Of a DNA stretch of 41,674 nt, positions 33,933-40,469 are shown piece by piece. This DNA comes from an uncultured Acidobacteriia bacterium (GTDB lineage Bacteria; Acidobacteriota; Terriglobia; Bryobacterales; Bryobacteraceae): positions 1-41,674 of the forward strand of contig CAIRSA010000467.1 of assembly GCA_903881085.1 (NCBI GenBank), given 5' to 3'. The stretch's first letter is position 1. Every line of letters starts with the position of its first letter. The position numbers and the translations under genes are program-made. The notes beneath the pieces were generated by a model. It made no database searches, was not told the DNA's origin, and worked only from the letters and a program-made list of their open reading frames with translations.

Positions 33933-34741
33933 TGCTGGCCTCCTCGAAACGGTGGAATCGGCAAGGCCGGAATGTCATAGTCTATCGCCGCCTGTATGTC
34001 GTCGGTCAGGAACACCGAATCCTCGGTATCCGAAAATTCGCACAGGTACTCCTGCCGGAACCACCGCTCTCCCATCGAAAGCCGCTCCCCATTCAGGAAC
34101 TCCGGACTGATCCGTTCGCACTCCGTCGCCGGCGCCAGCACCCGCGTCCATTCCTCGCCGCCATTGGCCCACGCTTCGTAGAAAAATCCCCGCTTGCCCC
34201 ACGGAGTGCTCATCAGCCACAGGTCGCCGTTGGTCACTGCCAGCATCGGGCGTACCGATTTGTACAGTTCGTCCGGCACCCGCGCCGCCTCGTCGATCAG
34301 CATCAGCCCTACCGACGAAAACCCGCGAATCGTCTCTTCCCGCCCCGGCAGCCCCACAATCCGGCTTCCGTTCTTCAGCAGCAGTGAGTTTTCGTTCGTG
34401 CCATCGCCCCTCGCCTTCTCGCCCAGCCGGTGCACAAAGCTCTTCGCCTTGCGCATGAACTCGCCGCTCTGCCGCGAACTCGGGCTCAGCACCAGTGAGA
34501 GGCTCTCCGGCGCTTCCGAGGCCCGCCGCACGGCCATCGCCGCCGTCACGGTACTCTTGCCCCACTGCCGCGTGCAATTCAAAATCACCCGGTGCGGCGT
34601 CGCCTCTAACAGAGCGCGCTGCTTCGTGTCGGGCGTGAATCCAATCCGCGCCCAGAAATCGTTCGGCTTCTTCTTCGCCTTCTTCGTCTTTGCTTTCGGT
34701 AAATCGTAACACCATATCATGGCATCCCAATTCTGCACCAT
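33929..34741 (-). CDS. Terminase large subunit, ATPase half
   Basis: 270 residues corresponding to the N-terminal packaging ATPase. NCTRQWGKST at residues 55-64 is the Walker A variant of terminases, GLMLIDEAARVP (Asp150, Glu151) is Walker B plus catalytic Glu, and LWLMSTPWGKRGFFYEAW is the coupling motif III. The tail ends with SVFLTDDIQAAIDYD and PALPIPPF, where an ordinary large subunit would run on into its nuclease domain. Here a stop intervenes and the nuclease restarts at ATGA. It lies in reverse orientation behind wzc among accessory genes. Confidence 0.87.
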   Translation of the reverse strand: MVQNWDAMIWCYDLPKAKTKKAKKKPNDFWARIGFTPDTKQRALLEATPHRVILNCTRQWGKSTVTAAMAVRRASEAPESLSLVLSPSSRQSGEFMRKAKSFVHRLGEKARGDGTNENSLLLKNGSRIVGLPGREETIRGFSSVGLMLIDEAARVPDELYKSVRPMLAVTNGDLWLMSTPWGKRGFFYEAWANGGEEWTRVLAPATECERISPEFLNGERLSMGERWFRQEYLCEFSDTEDSVFLTDDIQAAIDYDIPALPIPPFRGGQQ

Positions 34742-34837
34742 GACAAATCAGGAGAGCCCGTCCCCTGCCCACAGCAAAGGTTTTCAAATCCCTATATCTC
34801 AAAGCAGCGTAGCGACTTACAAGATTTGCAAATATTT

Positions 34838-35113
34838 CTAAACATCTTGTGACCGCACGGTTGAATCACTCAATAGGTGTGTTTTCTTATCCGTGTCAAT
34901 CCGTGTGGATCCGTGGCTAAAAAGTGTTCCAACAGTTCTCTGGAATATGGGCTTCCGGCCGTGCTTCACCTCTTCCGATAGCTCCACCAATTCCCATGCC
35001 GCCTCAAAAATAGCATCATCGCCTTGTTCCTGCCAGAACTGTATGTCAAACTCGCGGTTTGGAAACCGGCCCTCCACCAGCCGCGTGCTCCATTTCAATT
35101 TGCTTGGGTACAT
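34838..35113 (-). CDS. Small conserved hypothetical protein
   Basis: 91 residues from the ATG at 35113; a TTG eight codons earlier is less likely. The core LKWSTRLVEGRFPNREFDIQ followed by FWQEQGDDAIFEAAWELVEL and KHGRKPIFQRTV resembles a short family seen in cyanobacteria and acidobacteria (F-D-x-x-F-W-x-x-Q-G ... A-A-W-E), function unknown. The last ~20 residues (after TLFSHGS) are encoded by the 32-nt repeat at 34889-34920, so the natural C-terminus was probably shorter. It lies directly downstream of the toxin gene. Confidence 0.6.
   Translation of the reverse strand: MYPSKLKWSTRLVEGRFPNREFDIQFWQEQGDDAIFEAAWELVELSEEVKHGRKPIFQRTVGTLFSHGSTRIDTDKKTHLLSDSTVRSQDV
34889..34920 (+). repeat. 32-nt ATCCGTG repeat, copy 1
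   Basis: A sequence built of about 11-nt units starting ATCCGTG and ending ATCCGTGGCTAA. Copies 2 and 3 lie at 35735-35766 and 36484-36515 in the same orientation and of equal length. This copy lies inside the 3' end of the small conserved gene. Confidence 0.85.
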
Positions 35114-35141
35114 TCTGGAACTTTTGTTACAGAGCAAGCAG

Positions 35142-35468
35142 CTAATTCAACTTCCCTGCTACCAGATTTCTAGTGGGTTGATGGACTACTCCAAGAAATC
35201 TCACCAAACCAGACGTATGGATAGTGGCGAGCTTATGCAGGCGTAATGCGGAAGGCACTTTTAGATTCGTCATTTGGAACGCAGGCATGGAAGGGTCTAG
35301 AACGACGTCGGACGGAAGAAGTGGGCTTGGTATAACCGATGAGATATATGCGACAACTATTTCGGGTACATGTCCCACTTTGCCTGTTAGCAACATGACA
35401 GGCCGAATCTTCATTCCAGGAATGTCCCCGAAAGGGAACCATGCCAGATAGATCTCACCGGGCTGCAT
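35142..35468 (-). CDS. PemK/MazF-family toxin (second pair)
   Basis: 108 residues. PGEIYLAWFPFGDIPGMKIR then PVMLL gives the conserved strand start P-G-E-I-Y, F-P-F and the R-P-V of the PemK/MazF barrel. VVAYISSVIP, then SALRLHKLATIHTSGLVRF and the terminal LGVVHQP follow. It overlaps its antitoxin gene by 14 bp. The toxin shares its outline with the one at 14031-14372 but is clearly diverged from it. It is expected to be an mRNA endonuclease kept in check by the antitoxin. Confidence 0.82.
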   Translation of the reverse strand: MQPGEIYLAWFPFGDIPGMKIRPVMLLTGKVGHVPEIVVAYISSVIPSPLLPSDVVLDPSMPAFQMTNLKVPSALRLHKLATIHTSGLVRFLGVVHQPTRNLVAGKLN

Positions 35469-35688
35469 CGATTGGTTGACCGTCTGCTAGCGTGTAGATG
35501 TCCTGGCGGGTGTCGCCTAGCTCGTCCGCCCATTCTCTGGCAATGCCATCAGCCCAAGCGGCCCCTGCTTCATCCTCATCGGGCAGCATGACAATCATCC
35601 GCACACGCCCTACGGGGAATTCCGCTGGTACGCTTGCTCTCAATCGATGTTGGTCGTCGATATCGCCGGTGAGTTCAAACGCTTTCAT
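35455..35688 (-). CDS. Antitoxin of the second PemK/MazF pair
   Basis: 77 residues. The N-terminal part MKAFELTGDIDDQHRLRASV, then VGRVRMIVMLPDEDEAG, aligns with the first antitoxin (MKTLEF..., VRVIVLLPEGDED). The C-terminal half is acidic and helical with WADELGDTRQDIYTLADG, the expected toxin-neutralising tail. No DNA-binding domain is obvious, so autoregulation may need the complex. The pair lies between copies 1 and 2 of the 32-nt repeat. Confidence 0.8.
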   Translation of the reverse strand: MKAFELTGDIDDQHRLRASVPAEFPVGRVRMIVMLPDEDEAGAAWADGIAREWADELGDTRQDIYTLADGQPIDAAR

Positions 35689-35734
35689 AGATGCACTTCC
35701 ATCTCAATCGTAGCAAATTGAGAGTCTTTGTTTT

Positions 35735-35766
35735 ATCCGTGTCCATCTGTGTTCATCCGTGGCTAA
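35735..35766 (+). repeat. 32-nt ATCCGTG repeat, copy 2
   Basis: Starts ATCCGTGTCCATCTGTG and ends ATCCGTGGCTAA. It separates the toxin-antitoxin pair from the plus-strand gene at 35876. Confidence 0.85.
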
Positions 35767-35875
35767 TCACGTCTTTTCCGGATTTATAAATCTTTTAGTT
35801 TCTAAAGACTACAGACGACGTTGGGAGCTTGATTCAGCGAATGTGCCAAGTTAAACAAGGAGGCAGTAAAACAAA

Positions 35876-36796
35876 ATGACTTCGGAACTGGCCGTCCTCG
35901 ACGCCGAACCCCGCGAACAATTCAAAGAATTCCGCGCCGCCTGTCTGGATCGCTTCAAGCCCGCCGATGACGTGGAACTCTTCGTCGTCGACCAGATGAT
36001 CGCCTCGTCCTGGCGCATTCGTCGCGTCTGGGCCATGGAGGCAAAAGCGCTAAACCGCGAAATGAACTCCGAAAACAAAGGCAACGATCAGGACGCCAAT
36101 CTCTTCGACTCGCTAAAATCCCTGGCCGACGACCTGGGCAAATTCTCCCGCTACGAAGCCCGTCTCTCCCGCGACTTCCACCGCGCCTGGAACATCCTAA
36201 AAACCCTGCCCCGCACCCCGCCCGAATCCGATCCAGATCCGCCAGCCTCTTCCACAACGAATACCCCAGAGGACTCAATGGTGGGGCAGGCGGTTTCGCC
36301 TGCCAAAAAGCGGACAACGCAATCATTTCCCACCGGCAAAGCAGATGTTTTTCCAATCCCCCAAACCCTAACCGAACTCAAACAAACCGTAAGCTCTTAT
36401 TCCCTGCCTTCACCTGTCCGCCAACCTGTCCGCCAACCTGTCCGCCATAGCTTTAGCGACGGCGGAAGCTTTAGCGACGGCGGATCCGTGTGTATCCGGG
36501 TGAATCCGTGGCTAAATAGTTCTAGTCCGGGTCCTTCTTCGACGATCCATAGTACCTCGAGTACCCCTTGTAGTAACCACTGTAGTACCCGTAATACCCG
36601 CCCCGGCTGTTCTTCGGATTCCAGTCGTTCAGCACCGTCCCCAGCAGCCGCACCCCATCCGTCGCCAGCCGCTCCTTTGCCGCCATCGCCGCATCCCGAG
36701 TCGTCTGGCCGGCCCGCACCACCAGCACCACCGCATCCGCCATCCGCCCAATCACCCGCGCATCCGCAATTTGTAGCATCGGCGGCGTATCGATGA
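35876..36796 (+). CDS. Accessory protein with repeat-derived C-terminal extension
   Basis: The frame is open for 306 codons, but only the first ~135 look like a natural protein. LAVLDAEPREQFKEFRAACL then DRFKPADDVELFVVDQMIAS and SWRIRRVWAMEAKALNREM resemble the acidobacterial/planctomycete family that usually begins with N-A-x-x-H-G-L-T and continues with R-I-A-x-x-x-W-R-L-R-R; that N-terminus is missing here. After about residue 135 the reading runs through the palindromic repeat (36279-36307), the 12-mer and 18-mer tandem repeats (36413-36484), the 32-nt repeat, and then antisense to the 3' end of wzc. AAGGAGG lies about 12 nt before the ATG. Function unknown; it is the only plus-strand gene in this half. 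Confidence 0.55.
   Translation: MTSELAVLDAEPREQFKEFRAACLDRFKPADDVELFVVDQMIASSWRIRRVWAMEAKALNREMNSENKGNDQDANLFDSLKSLADDLGKFSRYEARLSRDFHRAWNILKTLPRTPPESDPDPPASSTTNTPEDSMVGQAVSPAKKRTTQSFPTGKADVFPIPQTLTELKQTVSSYSLPSPVRQPVRQPVRHSFSDGGSFSDGGSVCIRVNPWLNSSSPGPSSTIHSTSSTPCSNHCSTRNTRPGCSSDSSRSAPSPAAAPHPSPAAPLPPSPHPESSGRPAPPAPPHPPSAQSPAHPQFVASAAYR
36279..36307. repeat. GC-rich dispersed palindromic repeat, copy 4
   Basis: GGTGGGGCAGGCGGTTTCGC then CTGCC; the arms GGCAGGCG and CGCCTGCC pair around GTTT. It is inside the open frame at 35876-36796. Confidence 0.75.
36413..36484 (+). repeat. Tandem 12-mers and 18-mers, copy set 2
   Basis: Three copies of the 12-mer CCTGTCCGCCAA/T (36413-36448) are followed without gap by two identical copies of the 18-mer AGCTTTAGCGACGGCGGA (36449-36484), and these directly by the third 32-nt repeat. 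The same two units occur in the same order at 38899-39006. Confidence 0.9.
36484..36515 (+). repeat. 32-nt ATCCGTG repeat, copy 3
   Basis: Starts ATCCGTGTGTATCCGGG and ends ATCCGTGGCTAA. It lies 6 bp before the 3' end of wzc and is joined to the tandem repeats on its left. Confidence 0.85.
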
Positions 36797-38849
36797 GCAC
36801 CATGTCGAACTTCTCTTTGAATACCCGCAGGTACGCCGGCAGATTTGAGGCATACAGCAGGTTCGTCGATCCCATCACGCTCGGGCCGCTCGGCAGCACG
36901 AACAGGTTCGGGATCTTCGTCTCCACAATCAATCCACCCAGCCAGTCTTCGTCCAGCGGCTTGTTTTCCCGCAGAATGGTCGTCAGCCCGACTTTATTAT
37001 CCACCTCAAAGATGTCCGCCATCCTGGGTTTCCTGGTATCCGCATCCACAACCAGAACGCGCTTCCCGATCTCCGCCAGCGCAATCGCCAGGTTGCTCAC
37101 GACTGAGGATTTGCCCTCGGCCGGACCGCCGCTCGTAATCACCAGCATCCGCGGCCGCGTCCCATTCTGGCCTGAAAACAGGATCGAAGTCAGCGTCGCC
37201 CGGAAGCTCTCCGCCAGCATGGAGGGTTTCTGTTGAAACGTGACCAACTCCCACTTCTCCGGCAGATTGCTCCCCGGCCCGGCCTCATTCCCCGGCCCGA
37301 TCAGCGATTGCAGCTTGCGTTTCTTCTTCTCCCCAGGTGCCGAAAGCCGCGCCGGAATCACGCCCAATTCCGGTATAGACATATAATAAGTCGTATCCCC
37401 TGGATCTTGCAGCGTCCGGTTCGCCCGGTCCGTCGTCACAATGAACGCAATGCCCAGGAAGAACCCCGCCAGCAGTCCCAATCCGCTATTGGTGTAGATA
37501 TCGGGCTTGTAAGGCCGGACCGGAGCCTTCGCTGGATCCACAACCCGCACGTTCGAAGCCCGCATCGCCGAAGAAATCGTCGACTCTTTCACCCGTTGCA
37601 GCATCAACTCGTACAACTGCCGGTTCGAATCCACTTCCCGCTTCAAAATGCTGTAGTGGATCGACTTTTCACCCTGGTCCGTCACCAGCGACGCCTGCGT
37701 TCTGTAGTCCGCTTCGATCAGTTTTTCCCGCCGCTGTGCCTCTTCATACTCGTTGCTGATCCGTTTAAGGATCGACCCGCGCTCGCGGATGAGAGCCGCC
37801 TCCAGCGTTTGAATCTGTGGAGTCAGCCGGACCACTTTCGGGTGCTTGTCCGTGAAGGTCGCCGTCAATTCTGCCTGTTGCCGCTTCAAATCGGTCAGTT
37901 TGGTCTGATATTCCCGCAGCGATGCATCGTTCAGCACGTCTGGCAGCGCTTCCGCCGGACTACTCGTTGCCATCTCATAGCGCGATTGTTTGATTACGCG
38001 GTCGGATGTAGCAGTGGTAAGCGACGTTTGGATCTGTCTCAACTTTTCGTCGGAAACGGTAGTTTTCTCACCGGTAAAGAGCAGTCCGGTCTGTCGCGCA
38101 TAAGCTTGCAACGCATCCTCCGACCGTTCAAGCCTGATCCGCATGTCGTCCATTTGCCGCCCCAGCCAGTCCCCCGTCCGCTGGCTCGCCTTCCACCGCG
38201 CTTCGATGTTCTGATCGATGAACTCGCTCGTCAGCATGTTGCAATATTTGGCCGCAATCTGCGGATCGGTCGAATCCGTCAATATTTCAATGATTCGAGT
38301 CTGGCCCGCCGCTCTTACTTTGACGTTTTTGGCAGCGTAATTGATTGCAGCAGTATGAGCATCGATCGGTGTGGGCTCCGGCAGGTTGAGCGCTCGCCGC
38401 CACGCGTTTATTTTGCTCGTATCCTTCGTAAGCTGCTCAGGATTAGTGATTTTGAGGCTGGAAACCACCCGTTCGCTCAGCGAATCGCTCTGCAGGATCT
38501 TGATCTGAGTCTGAATGTCCGTCATCGTAGCCGACGGCATCTCTGAGAACTGCTGAACCTGCTTCATATTCATGAAGTTATCGTTCACGTCTTGGATTTC
38601 GATCGACATCTTGGCCTGGTAAACCGGAGTTTGAGGGAGAGTAACTAAAATGGCAATTAACAATCCAACCGCCGCAATAAGGATAAGCGTACCCTTCCGC
38701 CGTTGGATAATCCGCAGGTACTCCAGAATTCCGCCCGAATGCGGATCCTCATCCTGTTGCGCATTCCGCTCAAACGTGGGCACCGTAGTCCCCGCATTTG
38801 AGGGCACCACTGAAACTTGCTTCTCCTCGAAACTATGCTCTTCACTCAT
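36522..38849 (-). CDS. wzc: Wzc-like polysaccharide co-polymerase and BY-kinase
   Basis: 775 residues from the ATG at 38849; a longer reading starts at a TTG and runs into the repeat element, so it is rejected. The N-terminal Wzz domain follows ILEYLRIIQRRKGTLILIAA (first membrane segment), with a long periplasmic coiled-coil region and a second membrane segment near GLLAGFFLGIAFIVT. The C-terminal bacterial tyrosine kinase has Walker A SGGPAEGKSSVVSNLAIAL, Walker A' VLVVDADTRKPRMADIF and Walker B MVLIDTPPML. The tail is Tyr-rich (GGYYGYYSGYYKGYSRYYG), the expected autophosphorylation cluster. It controls polymer length and export together with Wza. No Wzb phosphatase gene is in the window. 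Confidence 0.95.
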   Translation of the reverse strand: MSEEHSFEEKQVSVVPSNAGTTVPTFERNAQQDEDPHSGGILEYLRIIQRRKGTLILIAAVGLLIAILVTLPQTPVYQAKMSIEIQDVNDNFMNMKQVQQFSEMPSATMTDIQTQIKILQSDSLSERVVSSLKITNPEQLTKDTSKINAWRRALNLPEPTPIDAHTAAINYAAKNVKVRAAGQTRIIEILTDSTDPQIAAKYCNMLTSEFIDQNIEARWKASQRTGDWLGRQMDDMRIRLERSEDALQAYARQTGLLFTGEKTTVSDEKLRQIQTSLTTATSDRVIKQSRYEMATSSPAEALPDVLNDASLREYQTKLTDLKRQQAELTATFTDKHPKVVRLTPQIQTLEAALIRERGSILKRISNEYEEAQRREKLIEADYRTQASLVTDQGEKSIHYSILKREVDSNRQLYELMLQRVKESTISSAMRASNVRVVDPAKAPVRPYKPDIYTNSGLGLLAGFFLGIAFIVTTDRANRTLQDPGDTTYYMSIPELGVIPARLSAPGEKKKRKLQSLIGPGNEAGPGSNLPEKWELVTFQQKPSMLAESFRATLTSILFSGQNGTRPRMLVITSGGPAEGKSSVVSNLAIALAEIGKRVLVVDADTRKPRMADIFEVDNKVGLTTILRENKPLDEDWLGGLIVETKIPNLFVLPSGPSVMGSTNLLYASNLPAYLRVFKEKFDMVLIDTPPMLQIADARVIGRMADAVVLVVRAGQTTRDAAMAAKERLATDGVRLLGTVLNDWNPKNSRGGYYGYYSGYYKGYSRYYGSSKKDPD

Positions 38850-38870
38850 AATATTTCCGATGCTTCTCGT

Positions 38871-39034
38871 CGGGGACAGGTACACGTGTCCCAAGCGGCT
38901 TGTCCGCCAGCCTGTCCGCCAGCCTGTCCGCCGGCCTGTCCGCCGGCCTGTCCGCCGGCCTGTCCGCCGTAGCTTTAGCGAAGGTGGAAGCTTTAGCGAA
39001 GGTGGAAGCGCGCGGACACTGGTGCCTGTCCCCC
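38871..39034. repeat. Inverted-repeat element expanded by tandem 12-mers and 18-mers
   Basis: Outer arms 38871-38891 (CGGGGACAGGTACACGTGTCC) and 39014-39034 pair along 21 nt with a few mismatches. Inside are CAAGCGG, then six 12-mers of the type CCTGTCCGCCGG (38899-38970), two identical 18-mers AGCTTTAGCGAAGGTGGA (38971-39006) and AGCGCGC. Without the tandem units the element would equal the short form at 11130-11182. It fills most of the wza-wzc gap; 39035-39170 otherwise holds repeat copy 5. Confidence 0.9.
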
Positions 39035-39112
39035 AACCACGGTCCCCGCTCCAACCAGCCTTACCTCAACCAACTCAACTTTACCCCGCCCCCCCAAAAA
39101 ATATTCGAACCG

Positions 39113-39153
39113 ATGTGGGGCGGGCTTCAGCCTGCGCGGAACTTCAGTTCCGC
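39113..39153. repeat. GC-rich dispersed palindromic repeat, copy 5
   Basis: GATGTGGGGCGGGCTTCAGC then CTGCGCGGAACTTCAGTTCC and GCCATC. It has the same two-module layout as copy 1, with the second hairpin changed to GGAACTTCAGTTCC by paired substitutions. It lies 18 bp past the wza stop. Confidence 0.8.
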
Positions 39154-39170
39154 CATCAAATCCGTATCCC

Positions 39171-40121
39171 CTACGGTATCCGATACAACGCCGCCGAACT
39201 CATGCCAACCATCGCATCAATCGTCCTTGCCCCGACCACCTTAGCCGTGCTAACCGGCACAAACAAGATATCCTCCGCCTGCAAGGCAACATCACCGCCC
39301 TTGCCAGCCAAGATTTTCTTCAGGTCCACCGCAATCTCAAGCCGGTCCTCTGACCCTTTAACCTGACGCATGATCTTTGCAGACTTAGCCGCAGCGTTCC
39401 TATCCAACCCTTCGGCCAACGACAACACCTGGAGAGCCGAAACAGTCTTTTTTTCGCCCAAAATATATCCGCCGGCCTTCTTCACCGCCCCGATCACGTA
39501 GATCAGTTCCGCCTTTGGCACCGAAATCACGTCATTTGGCTTAATCTGAATGTTTTGCTCGGGGTTTTCACCCTTCATGATCTCTTTAACGGCAACGTCG
39601 GCCACGCTAAACTGTCCGGAGCCGTCCTCTTTAGCGGATGGCAGTGGAATCTTCCCCCATTCCAGCCTCCGAGTGATCTTGATTTGGTATCCAGCGTCGG
39701 GCTTAAGCCCGCCGGCCATCGAAATCATCTCGAACAGGGTCTTCCTACCCTGTAACTGGTGCACGCCAGGGGTAGTAACCGCCCCAAGAATGGAGACCGG
39801 TTGGCTCCGAAACTCCATCACGGTCACCGTGACCTGTGGTTCTTTGACATACGCTTTTAACTTCGCGGTAATCGCCGCCTCCAACTCCTCTTGCGTGAGC
39901 CCGGCCGCCCTAACCCGCCCGATCATCGGCAGATTGATGTTCCCCCGCGGATCCAACCGCAGCGGTTTATCCGGCCACTCCACCTCAAGGTCGAGCGCGC
40001 GGACGGAAATCTGGTCGTCCGGCCCCAACGTGTAGGTGCTGGGCGCCTCGGCCACCGGAGCCTGCGCAAGCATCGCACTGGCTACCACGAATCCGAAACA
40101 TATCCTAAGCATTTGCCCCAT
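39171..40121 (-). CDS. wza: Wza-like polysaccharide export protein (OPX family)
   Basis: 316 residues from the ATG at 40121; GGTGGAG lies 8 nt upstream, and earlier in-frame starts lie inside the preceding gene. Signal sequence MLRICFGFVVASAMLAQA. The Poly_export domain follows: YTLGPDDQISVRALDLE, LRLDPRGNINLPMIGRVRAA and LTQEELEAAITAKLKAYVK. Two SLBB-like domains then follow (VSILGAVTTPGVHQLQGRKT near 135 and IYVIGAVKKAGGYILGEKKT near 220). No lipobox Cys is obvious, unlike E. coli Wza. It would form the outer-membrane export channel fed by Wzc. It overlaps the ribbon-helix-helix gene by 17 bp. Confidence 0.92.
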   Translation of the reverse strand: MGQMLRICFGFVVASAMLAQAPVAEAPSTYTLGPDDQISVRALDLEVEWPDKPLRLDPRGNINLPMIGRVRAAGLTQEELEAAITAKLKAYVKEPQVTVTVMEFRSQPVSILGAVTTPGVHQLQGRKTLFEMISMAGGLKPDAGYQIKITRRLEWGKIPLPSAKEDGSGQFSVADVAVKEIMKGENPEQNIQIKPNDVISVPKAELIYVIGAVKKAGGYILGEKKTVSALQVLSLAEGLDRNAAAKSAKIMRQVKGSEDRLEIAVDLKKILAGKGGDVALQAEDILFVPVSTAKVVGARTIDAMVGMSSAALYRIP

Positions 40122-40371
40122 CGGAGTGCTCCACCAGGTGGCTAATCCGCTCCACCTCGGAAGACAGGTCCCGGATCTTCCCGCGCAACTCACAGACCTG
40201 TTCGCTGATTGCATGTTTTTTGCCGTCTGGCATATCGATAAGCCGTTGCATGGCGATTCGCGCCATCTCGGAGAGGTTTCGCGCGCCGATCGTTTCGCAA
40301 TGTTCGCGCATGCGAACATACTCTTCGTCGCTAAGACGAAAGCTGACCATTTTGTTTTTTTGTTGAATCAT
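40105..40371 (-). CDS. Ribbon-helix-helix-like regulator with coiled-coil tail
   Basis: 88 residues. MVSFRLSDEEYVRMREHCET then RNLSEMARIAMQRLID has the strand-helix-helix layout of Arc/MetJ/CopG repressors: V-S-F-R-L-S for the DNA-contacting strand and N-L-S-E-M-A-R for the start of helix B. The remaining ~35 residues (ISEQVCELRGKIRDLSSEVE and on) form a predicted coiled coil. As first gene of the export operon, overlapping wza by 17 bp, it is a good candidate for an autoregulated switch of polysaccharide production. Whether it binds DNA is not shown. Confidence 0.8.
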   Translation of the reverse strand: MIQQKNKMVSFRLSDEEYVRMREHCETIGARNLSEMARIAMQRLIDMPDGKKHAISEQVCELRGKIRDLSSEVERISHLVEHSDGANA

Positions 40372-40442
40372 GAAGAACCCAATCCGGTTAATTGAGTCTA
40401 AGCCCGTGTAAGCAACAACTTACAGACATGCTTCGCCATTTT

Positions 40443-40469
40443 TGTCACATTTGACACTTTTGGCACGAA
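40443..40469. promoter_or_regulatory. Three 9-bp-spaced TGNCAC sites upstream of the RHH-wza operon
   Basis: TGTCACATT, TGACACTTT and TGGCACGAA stand in tandem about 72 bp before the RHH start codon. The first two also form an inverted repeat TGTCA-CATT-TGACA. Tandem short half-sites of this kind suit ribbon-helix-helix repressors; binding is inferred. Confidence 0.45.

Noticed and set aside
33975..34802. 275-codon open frame overlapping the terminase ATPase gene
   Set aside because: It is the shifted reading of the same strand, Gly/Arg/Glu-rich, while the chosen frame contains all terminase motifs.
37233..38546. 437-codon open frame on the plus strand
   Set aside because: Antisense to wzc, with Arg/Pro/Leu-rich composition and no family signature.
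38850..38894. N-terminal extension of Wzc from a TTG
   Set aside because: The extra 15 residues are encoded by the inverted-repeat arm; MSEEHSF from the ATG at 38849 is the natural start.
38899..39006. CRISPR array
   Set aside because: The units are 12 and 18 nt and directly adjacent without spacers, so this is a simple tandem repeat.
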